Shown here: one piece after another, positions 8,156-15,864 of the stretch
How positions within the stretch are numbered: position 1 is the first letter of the stretch
Layout of the letters: every line of letters begins with the position of its first letter
From: Maribacter sp.
GTDB lineage: Bacteria; Bacteroidota; Bacteroidia; Flavobacteriales; Flavobacteriaceae
Assembly (NCBI GenBank): GCA_024228355.1
Contig: JAAETN010000702.1
Span: forward strand, 1 to 46,521
Length of the DNA stretch: 46,521 nucleotides
Direction of reading: 5' to 3'
Position numbers and translations under genes: made by a program
The notes under the pieces: generated by a model
Seen by the model: the letters and a program-made list of their open reading frames with translations, nothing else
Told to the model about the DNA's origin: nothing
Databases searched by the model: none

Positions 8156-9183
8156 TCCAGAATTACTTTTTTAAAACCTTCGGTCATATACTCCTTAGTT
8201 TGACCAGTTGCATCCAAATAGATGACGTATGCCTCTAAATTGTTTTGATTGGACAAAAATTCCAAGGTCTTATCCAAATCCATAGCCATAAAAGCTGTGG
8301 CATAGGCATCTGCTTCCGCACATGAATTCGCCAAAACAGTTACTCCCAGGGTATTTGCATTTTTGGTATATCCTGTTTTAGGGTCAATGGTGTGGACATA
8401 TTTTTTTCCAGTAATCGAGTCCATCCTAAATTTGCGATAATTGCCGGAAGAAGCCAAGGCTTTATCCTCCAATGCTATCAATATTTTAAGCCTCCGACCT
8501 TCCTCTACCTGTGGATCATCTATCCCAACTACCCACTGTTTTTGCTTTATTTGATTGATTCCTTTACCAATCAATTCCCCCCCTACTTCCAAAAGGTAAT
8601 CATCGATTCCCTTTTCATCCATCATCTTTGCCAAACGATCAATGGCATAACCTTTAGCAATAGCGTTGAAATCCAGATAAATATTGGAATGTTCTTTTAC
8701 AATCTTATTATTTTCTTTCAACTGCACTTTGTTCAGGCCAACCAATCGCATAATACTATCTACTTTAATGCTATCCAGCGGTACTTTCTTACCCGGTCCA
8801 AATCCCCATGCATTTACTAGCGCACCCACTGTAGGGTCAAAGTAGCCATCGGTTTTTGAATAAATATCTTTCGATAGATCAAAAACCTCCCGAAACATCT
8901 GATCAACAGTAATATCAGGGTCTCCTTGGTTAATTTTGGAAATATCGGAAGTAGGAATATAGGTAGATAAAGATTGATTCATAACATTAAAAACAGAATC
9001 AATTTCACGTTGAAAGTCCAATTCTTGATCAGACAGATAGATGATGCTGTACGATGTTCCCAAAGCCCCACCAACATTTGAATTTTTTATTAATTGTTCT
9101 GGATCCATTTTACAGGAAACCAAAAAAACAAGCAACAGCAAACATGCCGTATTACTAAATCTATATTTCAATAAGTCCGTCAT
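8152..9183 (-). CDS. apbE: FAD:protein FMN transferase ApbE, lipoprotein
   Basis: Transfers FMN from FAD to Thr residues of target proteins in the periplasm; with NQR the known targets are NqrB and NqrC. Start at ATG 9183 gives 343 residues; a TTG six bases earlier is rejected. The signal ends in the lipobox LVSC (Cys about residue 24), so the enzyme is a lipoprotein. Family features include GTSYSIIY, NQSLSTYIPTSDISKIN, GYFDPTVGALVNAWGFGP, DFNAIAKGYAID, EVGGELIGKG and, near the C terminus, DAYATAFMAMD. It overlaps the end of the upstream small gene by about 23 nt, implying translational coupling, and lies just downstream of nqrF, its expected functional partner. Confidence 0.93.
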   Translation of the reverse strand: MTDLLKYRFSNTACLLLLVFLVSCKMDPEQLIKNSNVGGALGTSYSIIYLSDQELDFQREIDSVFNVMNQSLSTYIPTSDISKINQGDPDITVDQMFREVFDLSKDIYSKTDGYFDPTVGALVNAWGFGPGKKVPLDSIKVDSIMRLVGLNKVQLKENNKIVKEHSNIYLDFNAIAKGYAIDRLAKMMDEKGIDDYLLEVGGELIGKGINQIKQKQWVVGIDDPQVEEGRRLKILIALEDKALASSGNYRKFRMDSITGKKYVHTIDPKTGYTKNANTLGVTVLANSCAEADAYATAFMAMDLDKTLEFLSNQNNLEAYVIYLDATGQTKEYMTEGFKKVILD

Positions 9184-9517
9184 AATCAACTATATATTCC
9201 TCATTTAAGAATATGGGCAAACTTTGGTCTACCGCATTGTACAATCCCACGCCTGCATAATACATTTTAGCTTCATGCTTTATCGCATGATCTTTCATTT
9301 TCTCCATGAAATCCAAATCATATTTTCTTGGATCTTGAGGAAAAACCACATTTCGTACGACAATAAAATGAAGTTGCTTATTCTTTAAACAAACAAACTG
9401 GGGATTCTTCATCGGTTTACTATTCACACCCATGAATTCATAACCCTCAGCTTCAAGCTTTCGCCCTACTATGTTCATAGCCAGATTATGTAATTCCTGT
9501 TCAGATAAGGATTTCAT
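9161..9517 (-). CDS. Conserved small protein between nqrF and apbE, function unknown
   Basis: A 118-residue soluble protein starting MKSLSEQELHNLAMNIVG, from ATG 9517 (a TTG at 9526 is rejected). It has no signal peptide, cysteine motif or membrane segment. The middle reads NPQFVCLKNKQLHFIVVRNV, then DPRKYDLDFMEKMKDHAIKH and the end is EYIVDYDGLIEI, an alpha/beta pattern. I recall proteins of this size at this position in Bacteroidota sometimes being labelled NQR subunit F, but it carries none of the NqrF ferredoxin or FAD motifs. It overlaps apbE and follows nqrF across a terminator hairpin, so a role in NQR flavinylation or assembly is plausible but inferred. Confidence 0.75.
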   Translation of the reverse strand: MKSLSEQELHNLAMNIVGRKLEAEGYEFMGVNSKPMKNPQFVCLKNKQLHFIVVRNVVFPQDPRKYDLDFMEKMKDHAIKHEAKMYYAGVGLYNAVDQSLPIFLNEEYIVDYDGLIEI

Positions 9518-9528
9518 AAGTATCAATT

Positions 9529-9558
9529 AAAAAACCGATATTCTTCATATCGGTTTTT
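9529..9558 (-). terminator. Terminator of the nqr operon
   Basis: Inverted repeat ACCGATAT-TCTTC-ATATCGGT extended by A/T pairs; on the minus strand it ends in a T run. It lies about 49 nt past the nqrF stop and 12 nt before the ATG of the next minus-strand gene, so it separates or attenuates expression between nqrF and the apbE pair. Confidence 0.8.
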
Positions 9559-9606
9559 AGGCGTTAAATTATCAAAACTAAAACAAGTTCAATTTCTAGA
9601 TTCGAA

Positions 9607-10914
9607 TTATCCACCGAAATCATCAAAGCGGATATGTTCATCCGGGATACCGAAATCCTCTCCCATTTTCTGAACCGCCTTGTTCATAAGGGGTGGTCCA
9701 CAGAAATACAATTCAATATCCTCAGGAGATTCATGTATGCTTAAATAGTTGTCGATTACACAATTATGAATAAAACCTACAAAACCATCTCCAGGTGCAT
9801 CAATATCAGCTTTAACCTTCCAATTATCTTCTTCCATTGGCTCAGAAAGTGCCAAATAGAAATTGAAATTCGGAAATTCTTTCTCTAATTGATAAAAATG
9901 ATCCAAATAGAACAATTCCCTTTTTGAACGACCACCGTACCAATAGGTTACTTTTCGGTTGGTCTTCAAAGTTTTGAATAAGTGATATAAATGTGAACGC
10001 ATTGGTGCCATACCTGCACCACCGCCAACATATAACATTTCAGATTCAGATTCATTGATAAAGAACTCACCATAAGGTCCTGAAATAACTACTTTATCGC
10101 CTGGTTTTTGTGCGAAAATATACGAGGAAGCGACACCTGGATTTACATCCATCCATCCATTTTTGGATCTGTCCCATGGTGGTGTTGCTATACGTACATT
10201 CAACATAATCTCCCTACCTTCTGCTGGGAAAGAAGCCATAGAATAAGCTCTTTCAACAGTTTCAGGATTCTTCATCGTCAATGGCCAAAGATTAAACTTA
10301 TCCCATTCGTTCTTGAACTTATCCGGAGTTTCGTGTTCTTCGGGATGTGCTGTAATATCTATATCAGCATATTTGATTTCGCAAGGGGGAATTTCAATCT
10401 GTATATATCCACCGGCTTTATAACCCATATCTTCTGGGATTTCAACAACGAATTCCTTAATAAAAGAGGCCACATTATAATTACGGACAACCGTACCTTC
10501 CCATTTCTTTATTCCGAAAACCTCTTCGGGAATGGTGATATCCATATCCTGTTTTACTTTCACTTGACAGGCCAAACGAACTCCTTCATTCAATTCCCTT
10601 TTAGAGAAATGCGGAGTTTCGGTTGGTAAGGCTTCTCCACCTCCCGATAATACATGACATTCACATTGAATACATGTTCCACCTCCGCCACATGCTGAAG
10701 GAAGAAATATTTTCTGGTTACCTAAGGTTGATAGTAATGATTCACCGGAACCAACTTCAATTTTCTTTTCTCCATTAATGGTAAGGGTAACTGGTCCTGA
10801 GGGAGACAGCTTTTCTTTTGTGAACAACAAAAGTGCAACCAGCAATAATAAAAGAACTAGGAACGATATTACCGTGATTAAAATTGTTCCAACTGTACTT
10901 GTAGCTAAAATCAT
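9607..10914 (-). CDS. nqrF: Na+-translocating NADH:quinone reductase subunit F
   Basis: The electron entry subunit: it oxidises NADH at FAD and passes electrons to a 2Fe-2S centre. The 435-residue protein has one N-terminal transmembrane helix (residues 9-31). The ferredoxin domain has ligands Cys75, Cys81, Cys84 and Cys116 (ACGGGGTCIQC and RLACQV). The FAD/NADH module shows RAYSMASFPAE, GPYGEFF, YVGGGAGMAPMRSH and YFCGPPLM. It is the last gene of nqrABCDEF, 2 nt after nqrE, and is followed by a terminator. Length is slightly above that of the Vibrio protein. Confidence 0.97.
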   Translation of the reverse strand: MILATSTVGTILITVISFLVLLLLLVALLLFTKEKLSPSGPVTLTINGEKKIEVGSGESLLSTLGNQKIFLPSACGGGGTCIQCECHVLSGGGEALPTETPHFSKRELNEGVRLACQVKVKQDMDITIPEEVFGIKKWEGTVVRNYNVASFIKEFVVEIPEDMGYKAGGYIQIEIPPCEIKYADIDITAHPEEHETPDKFKNEWDKFNLWPLTMKNPETVERAYSMASFPAEGREIMLNVRIATPPWDRSKNGWMDVNPGVASSYIFAQKPGDKVVISGPYGEFFINESESEMLYVGGGAGMAPMRSHLYHLFKTLKTNRKVTYWYGGRSKRELFYLDHFYQLEKEFPNFNFYLALSEPMEEDNWKVKADIDAPGDGFVGFIHNCVIDNYLSIHESPEDIELYFCGPPLMNKAVQKMGEDFGIPDEHIRFDDFGG

Positions 10915-10916
10915 TT

Positions 10917-11660
10917 TTACTTGTTTATAGCGTCATTATATGAGACCTCTTTTTCGTTGATCTCTTTTTGATTTTCTTTCTCCTCAATGTTCTCGATCTT
11001 CTCGGCAGTAGTTTTTTCTTCTACTGGAGCAGCCTCGTCTCCGCCAGTCAACATCCCGCCAAAACTTTGGAAGCCAATTCCCATTAAACCAGTAATGATA
11101 AAGGTTATTCCAAGTCCCCGTAAGGGTGCTGGTACATTTGAATATCTTATTTTTTCCCGTATAGCGGCAATTGCCAAGATGGCCAGAAACCATCCAATTC
11201 CTGAACTAACGCCATAATTGAAAGCCAGACCTAAAGAAGCGATTTCTCGCGATTGCATAAACAAAGAACCCCCAAGTATGGCACAGTTCACTGCTATCAA
11301 TGGCAAAAATATACCAAGTGAATTATAAAGTGCTGGTGAAAATTTTTCAACTACTATTTCTACCAATTGTACCATAGTCGCAATGGTTGCGATAAAAAGA
11401 ATAAAAGATAAAAAGCTAAGATTATAATCAGCATACTCAGGTCCTAACCAAGCCAAGGCACCGTCACGAAGTAAATACTGATCCAACAACCAGTTCAAAG
11501 GAACGGTCACTGCCAATACGAATATTACTGCAGCTCCCAAACCTACAGCTGTAGCTACTTTCTTTGATACCGCCAAATAGGAACACATTCCTAAGAAAAC
11601 CGCAAATACCATATTATCTATGAAAATGGATCTAAAAAATAATTCTATATGCTCTAACAT
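10917..11660 (-). CDS. nqrE: Na+-translocating NADH:quinone reductase subunit E, with long charged tail
   Basis: Integral membrane subunit with about six helices, binding (with NqrD) the intramembrane iron centre; the conserved halves FLGMCSYLAVSK and VNCAILGGSLFM each give a Cys ligand. The usual NqrE is about 200 residues; this one is 247. After the last helix (about residue 200) there is an extra cytoplasmic-looking tail rich in Glu and Lys (GGDEAAPVEEKTTAEKIENI, then EKENQKEINEKE). The tail is low-complexity and likely disordered; no role can be assigned from sequence. It sits 21 nt downstream of nqrD. Confidence 0.95.
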   Translation of the reverse strand: MLEHIELFFRSIFIDNMVFAVFLGMCSYLAVSKKVATAVGLGAAVIFVLAVTVPLNWLLDQYLLRDGALAWLGPEYADYNLSFLSFILFIATIATMVQLVEIVVEKFSPALYNSLGIFLPLIAVNCAILGGSLFMQSREIASLGLAFNYGVSSGIGWFLAILAIAAIREKIRYSNVPAPLRGLGITFIITGLMGIGFQSFGGMLTGGDEAAPVEEKTTAEKIENIEEKENQKEINEKEVSYNDAINK

Positions 11661-11681
11661 GATATTTTCTTTAAATAACTA

Positions 11682-12329
11682 TTAGTTGTCTTCAATTAAT
11701 GCCTTGTTTTTAGAACGTTGGATCCAAATAATAATACCCACAACAATTAATGCTGCTGGTGGAATAATCATGAATCCGTTGTTTTCATAACCTGTGGCGT
11801 ACAATCCTGTTTTAGAGATTGGGTTGCCCAAAACTGGGAATCCAAACAAAGTGCCGGATCCCAAAAGTTCTCTAAAGAATCCTACGATTATCAATATAAT
11901 GCCATATCCCAGCGCATTTCCAATTCCATCTAAAAAGGATTTCCAAGGTCCATTACCCAGGGCAAAAGCTTCAAAACGACCCATAATGATGCAATTGGTG
12001 ATTATTAAACCAACAAAAACAGAAAGGGTTTTACTTAATTCGTAAGCAAATGCCTTTAAGACCTGATCCACAATAATCACCAAAGTAGCAACTACAATAA
12101 GTTGAACTATAATCCTGATCTTCGATGGAATGATATTTCGTAATAATGATATTACCACATTACCGATACCCAATACAAAAAGTACTGAAATGGCCATAAC
12201 CACAGAAGCCTTTAACTCTGCGGTAATTGCCAAGGCAGAACAGATACCTAATACCTGGATGGTAATGGGATTATTATCTGCAAGTGGATCTAAAATTAAG
12301 CTTGCATCTTTTTTTGTAAGTAGTGCCAT
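11682..12329 (-). CDS. nqrD: Na+-translocating NADH:quinone reductase subunit D
   Basis: Membrane subunit of 215 residues, paired in inverted topology with NqrE around the intramembrane 2Fe-2S centre. It has about six hydrophobic helices and the conserved stretches LGICSALAITAEL and ITNCIIMGRFEAFALGNGPW, each with the expected Cys. LLGSGTLFGFPVLG near residue 165 is also family-typical. One nucleotide separates it from nqrC, indicating tight operon coupling. Normal length. Confidence 0.96.
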   Translation of the reverse strand: MALLTKKDASLILDPLADNNPITIQVLGICSALAITAELKASVVMAISVLFVLGIGNVVISLLRNIIPSKIRIIVQLIVVATLVIIVDQVLKAFAYELSKTLSVFVGLIITNCIIMGRFEAFALGNGPWKSFLDGIGNALGYGIILIIVGFFRELLGSGTLFGFPVLGNPISKTGLYATGYENNGFMIIPPAALIVVGIIIWIQRSKNKALIEDN

Positions 12330-12330
12330 A

Positions 12331-13080
12331 TTATTTAACTCTAATCGTTTCTAAATAATCCCTGTACATATTAACGCTTTCACTAATCATCGCAGAAACA
12401 CCATTACCGGTTATGGTTGCACCGGCAAGTGCATCGACTTCATTATCATCCTTTATTTGGTTCAAGGGATCATTATTTCCTTTGGCAACAGCAATACCAG
12501 CATATTTTGTGCCGTCCAGTATAGATTCACCTGAAAAATCATCCATAAAATAGCGTTGCTTGATATTTGCCCCAAGACCTGGAGTTTCAGCGGCATGATC
12601 AAAATAAACACCTTGTACCACCATTTTATCGTCTAGTGCTACGAATCCCCAAATGGCATCCCAAAGCCCTTTGCCCCTCATAGGAATAATGTAGAATTGA
12701 CTGCCATCTTTATTACCAATGAATAAAGGCAACTTTCTAGTCTCCCCGTTTTTGGCTGCTGTAGCTTGCTTTTTAAGATCAATTAAATAGGCCTGGTCAT
12801 CTTTTGTGATTTTATCCCCTTCAATAATCAATTGCTCTTTAATGTATTTTGAAAACTCTCCTGCTACTTGATCTGTAGGAATGAAACTGACATTTCCTTC
12901 ACCTTTGTTCTGATTGATACCCATGGCATAAAGAATGTTCTGCTGCTTTTCCAATCTTTCGTTTTCCTTGATCTTATCGCTTAATGAGGAGGCTAAAAAA
13001 GCCAAAACCGTACCTACGACAATGACCATTAAGGTTGCAAAGATTACCGTGTAACTATTCTTTTCTGTATTAATTGCCAT
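12331..13080 (-). CDS. nqrC: Na+-translocating NADH:quinone reductase subunit C (covalent FMN)
   Basis: A 249-residue subunit with one N-terminal membrane helix (residues 11-33) and a periplasmic domain carrying covalent FMN. The flavinylation site is DALAGATITGNGVSAM; by family analogy FMN is attached to Thr222 (the T of GAT), a job done by ApbE encoded nearby. The domain also shows IPMRGKGLWDAIWGFVALD and HAAETPGLGANI, both typical. The residue before GAT is Ala where many homologues have Ser. Located 2 nt after nqrB. Confidence 0.96.
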   Translation of the reverse strand: MAINTEKNSYTVIFATLMVIVVGTVLAFLASSLSDKIKENERLEKQQNILYAMGINQNKGEGNVSFIPTDQVAGEFSKYIKEQLIIEGDKITKDDQAYLIDLKKQATAAKNGETRKLPLFIGNKDGSQFYIIPMRGKGLWDAIWGFVALDDKMVVQGVYFDHAAETPGLGANIKQRYFMDDFSGESILDGTKYAGIAVAKGNNDPLNQIKDDNEVDALAGATITGNGVSAMISESVNMYRDYLETIRVK

Positions 13081-13082
13081 GA

Positions 13083-14357
13083 TTAAACTGTTTCTGCTTT
13101 TATTTCTTCTGCTTTACTATCCGAATCCTTTGGTAAAATGGTGGCATTCTTAAGTCTCTTTAACCTCTTTTTTATGTTACCCTTAATGACATAATGATCA
13201 ATGGTAGGTGCAAACACGTTCATTAACAATATGGCCAAGAACACCCCTTCTGGGTAAGCCGGATTGAATACTCGGATCATGACCGAAATAAACCCGATCA
13301 AGAATCCATAAATCCACTTTCCACGATTGGTCTGGGAACCTGTAACGGGATCAGTTGCCATATAAACAATACCAAAAGCCAAACCGCCAACAAGTAAATG
13401 CTGCCAATATTCAAAACTCATAAGTCCATAAAATGTGCTGGTTTCAGTAATAATTCCCGCATCAACAACCATATTGAAAATCAAGCCCATTACCAAGGAA
13501 CCAATTACAGCGCTCAGCATAATTCGCCAGCTGGCTATTTTACTGAAGATTAAAAACAAGCCTCCAAGAAGAATCAAAAAGGTTGATGTTTCGCCTACCG
13601 ATCCTGGAATGAACCCAAAGAACATATCTGAAATGGAATAGGTAAATTCAGCACCTTTATTCTGTGCCAAATATCCTAACACAGTCTCCCCTGAAATAGC
13701 GTCGGCTGTTCCTGCTCTTTCAACAGCTTCATGAACCCAAACCTTATCGCCACTCATCCATGTGGGATAAGCGAAAAACAAGAAGGCCCTGATGGTCAAG
13801 GCAGGATTCAATATATTCATTCCTGTACCACCAAAAACTTCCTTACCAATAACAACTCCGAAAACAACGGATACTGCCAACATCCATAAAGGAGTATCAA
13901 TAGGAACTATCAAAGGAACCAACATACCTGTTACCAAATAGCCCTCTTCAACTTCATGTCCTTTTATAATTGCAAAAATAAATTCAACAAGTAACCCAAC
14001 TCCATAGGATACAATTACCAAGGGCAATACCTTAACTATCCCTATCCAAAAATTATCCCATGTGAGAAAATGCTCCATTACCAAAAAATCGGTAGGAAAA
14101 CCATTAATGGCAGAATAATGCTGATAGCCTGCATTGAACATTGAGAACAGCAAAACGGGAATCAACGCCATGATTACCGTATTCATGGTACGCTTTAAAT
14201 CATCGGCAACCCTAACATGGGAACCTGAATGCGTGGTATCATCAGGTGCGAATAAAAAGGTATGAAATGCGTTAAACATAGGAGCCATTTTTTTGTCCCT
14301 ATAATGATGCTTAAGTATGTGTAATCTTTTCTTAAAGGTCAGTCTTCTATCACTCAT
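13083..14357 (-). CDS. nqrB: Na+-translocating NADH:quinone reductase subunit B (covalent FMN)
   Basis: The main membrane subunit (424 residues, about ten helices), which carries riboflavin and covalent FMN and contributes to the Na+ path. Signatures: EEGYLVTGMLVPLIVP, GKEVFGGTGMNILNPALTIRAF, MATDPVTGSQT. The flavinylation site reads Asp219-A-I-S-G-E-Thr225; the usual form is D-x-x-S-G-A-T, so Ala is replaced by Glu at 224. The threonine is retained. A 3-nt gap separates it from nqrA. Confidence 0.96.
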   Translation of the reverse strand: MSDRRLTFKKRLHILKHHYRDKKMAPMFNAFHTFLFAPDDTTHSGSHVRVADDLKRTMNTVIMALIPVLLFSMFNAGYQHYSAINGFPTDFLVMEHFLTWDNFWIGIVKVLPLVIVSYGVGLLVEFIFAIIKGHEVEEGYLVTGMLVPLIVPIDTPLWMLAVSVVFGVVIGKEVFGGTGMNILNPALTIRAFLFFAYPTWMSGDKVWVHEAVERAGTADAISGETVLGYLAQNKGAEFTYSISDMFFGFIPGSVGETSTFLILLGGLFLIFSKIASWRIMLSAVIGSLVMGLIFNMVVDAGIITETSTFYGLMSFEYWQHLLVGGLAFGIVYMATDPVTGSQTNRGKWIYGFLIGFISVMIRVFNPAYPEGVFLAILLMNVFAPTIDHYVIKGNIKKRLKRLKNATILPKDSDSKAEEIKAETV

Positions 14358-14360
14358 CTT

Positions 14361-15713
14361 TTAGCCTATTTCTTTATATAATAAATCCAATCCTTCTCGA
14401 ATGATCTTCTGGTGTGGTTGTTTTGATATGCAAACAAATTCAGTCAATGAAAAATCTTCGGGAGCGACTTCATATAAACCCAATTGCTCCATTTCATCAA
14501 GATCTTTAACCATACATGCTTTCAATAGCTGCATTGGGAAAATATCCAACGGGAAAACCTTCTCGTACTGTCCTGTGACCACAAATGCTCTATGCTCACC
14601 GTTAGTATTGGTATTTAAATCATATTTTTTCTTGGGCTGTAACCATGAAAAGGTCATTGCTCTCGTGGTAGAAATCTTATTGAAGACCGGTTTGTTCCAG
14701 CCAAACAATTCATAATCATCGCCTTCTGGTATCGCGGTCACCGTATTATTATAGAAGCCCAAGTAACCATCTGGCCTTGTTTTTAACCCAGTCAACACAT
14801 CTCCGTTTATCACTCTGAAGTTGTCGTCCTTAACGCCACTACCATATAAAAAGGTAGAGATCTCAGTTCCGATTTTTGTAGTGTAATATTTTGGTGACTT
14901 TACGGAAGAACCAGCCAATGCCACAATACGTTCAGCATTGAATTTTCCAGTCAGCAGTAACTCGCCTATAATCACCAAATCCTGCGGGGCAATCGTCCAG
15001 ACGACTTCACCTTTATTAATAGGATCAATTTTATTGATTTGAGTGCCAACCAGTCCGGCAGGGTGGGGTCCAGAAACTTTGTGTAATTCAATTCCATTCA
15101 AACCTTCAAATGGTGAATTTGATTTGGCATTTACAGAAACATGGACTTTCCCAGGCGTTAATTTACCCAAAGTCGTAATCGCTGCTTGTAATTCTGCTTC
15201 TTTACCTTGTAATACATAATCGCAATCAGCAGCTAAAGGCGCTGAAGTAAAACCGGATATAAAGATAGCTTTAGGATTTGCATCCGGATTGGCTATTATA
15301 TCATAAGGTCTTTGTTTGATAAATGGCCAACATCCCGATTTCAACAAATGAGCCTTGATCTCTTGTGAAGATGCATTAGTCGCATCGAAACTACCATGAT
15401 CAACACCAGTTTGTGCCTTGTCGGCAAGAATTTTAATTGAAAGGATTCTCCTTCTTGCGCCTCGATTAATTTCAACAAGCTCACCACTTACAGGAGATAC
15501 AAATAGCATCGCCTCATTGTTCTTGTCATAAAAAAGTGCTTCGCCGGCTTTGACCTCAGCACCTTGCTTTACCATCATTTTAGGAGTAATCCCGTGAAAA
15601 TCATCAAGATTTAAAGCATATACGTTGCTTAAAACTGCCTTTGAAGTCGTCGTTTCGGCAGCACCTACAAGGTTAATATTCAAGCCCTTTCTTATTCGGA
15701 TGTCTTTAGACAT
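14361..15713 (-). CDS. nqrA: Na+-translocating NADH:quinone reductase subunit A
   Basis: First gene of the six-gene operon. NqrA is the cytoplasmic peripheral subunit linked to ubiquinone/menaquinone binding. The 450-residue protein has the expected SKDIRIRKGLNINLVG start, LFYDKNNEAMLFVSPVSGEL (lipoyl-like domain), GCWPFIKQRPYD, and HPAGLVGTQINKIDP. Length is normal. A -7 box lies 34 nt upstream, on the same strand, and a 14-bp palindrome further up could bind a regulator of the operon or of the divergent gene. Confidence 0.96.
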   Translation of the reverse strand: MSKDIRIRKGLNINLVGAAETTTSKAVLSNVYALNLDDFHGITPKMMVKQGAEVKAGEALFYDKNNEAMLFVSPVSGELVEINRGARRRILSIKILADKAQTGVDHGSFDATNASSQEIKAHLLKSGCWPFIKQRPYDIIANPDANPKAIFISGFTSAPLAADCDYVLQGKEAELQAAITTLGKLTPGKVHVSVNAKSNSPFEGLNGIELHKVSGPHPAGLVGTQINKIDPINKGEVVWTIAPQDLVIIGELLLTGKFNAERIVALAGSSVKSPKYYTTKIGTEISTFLYGSGVKDDNFRVINGDVLTGLKTRPDGYLGFYNNTVTAIPEGDDYELFGWNKPVFNKISTTRAMTFSWLQPKKKYDLNTNTNGEHRAFVVTGQYEKVFPLDIFPMQLLKACMVKDLDEMEQLGLYEVAPEDFSLTEFVCISKQPHQKIIREGLDLLYKEIG

Positions 15714-15746
15714 ATATTGTAGACCTTAGGTTAATGAAATTTCGGG

Positions 15747-15754
15747 CAAAAATA
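15747..15754 (-). promoter_or_regulatory. -7 box TATTTTTG of the nqr operon
   Basis: Read on the minus strand, a full TAnnTTTG match that would start transcription about 25 nt before the nqrA ATG. No TTG is seen at the usual spacing. Confidence 0.6.
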
Positions 15755-15800
15755 GCATTTAATAGAAAGTATTCATAATTATCGCCCATAAATTTGGGTA

Positions 15801-15814
15801 TTACATCGATGTAA
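15801..15814. promoter_or_regulatory. 14-bp perfect palindrome TTACATCGATGTAA (operator candidate)
   Basis: Perfect dyad between the divergent nqrA and T9SS plug gene. It ends 2 nt before the TTG element of the plus-strand promoter and is about 46 nt upstream of the nqrA -7 box. Size and symmetry suit a homodimeric regulator; which one is unknown. Confidence 0.5.
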
Positions 15815-15816
15815 AT

Positions 15817-15845
15817 TTGTTAGGTATGGTTTTTGTTTACCTTTA
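15817..15845 (+). promoter_or_regulatory. Promoter TTG-N18-TACCTTTA
   Basis: TTG at 15817-15819 and TACCTTTA at 15838-15845 with an 18-bp spacer; the -7 box deviates from TAnnTTTG in the last base. It would give a leader of about 13 nt before the plug gene ATG at 15865. Confidence 0.55.
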
Positions 15846-15864
15846 CCGGAAAATTTAACAATAA

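Noticed and set aside
8392-8820. 142-codon plus-strand frame within apbE
   Set aside because: It lies antisense to a gene with clear family motifs and has no recognisable product.
10108-10629. 173-codon plus-strand frame within nqrF
   Set aside because: Antisense shadow of nqrF; Trp- and Cys-rich composition is unlike a real protein.
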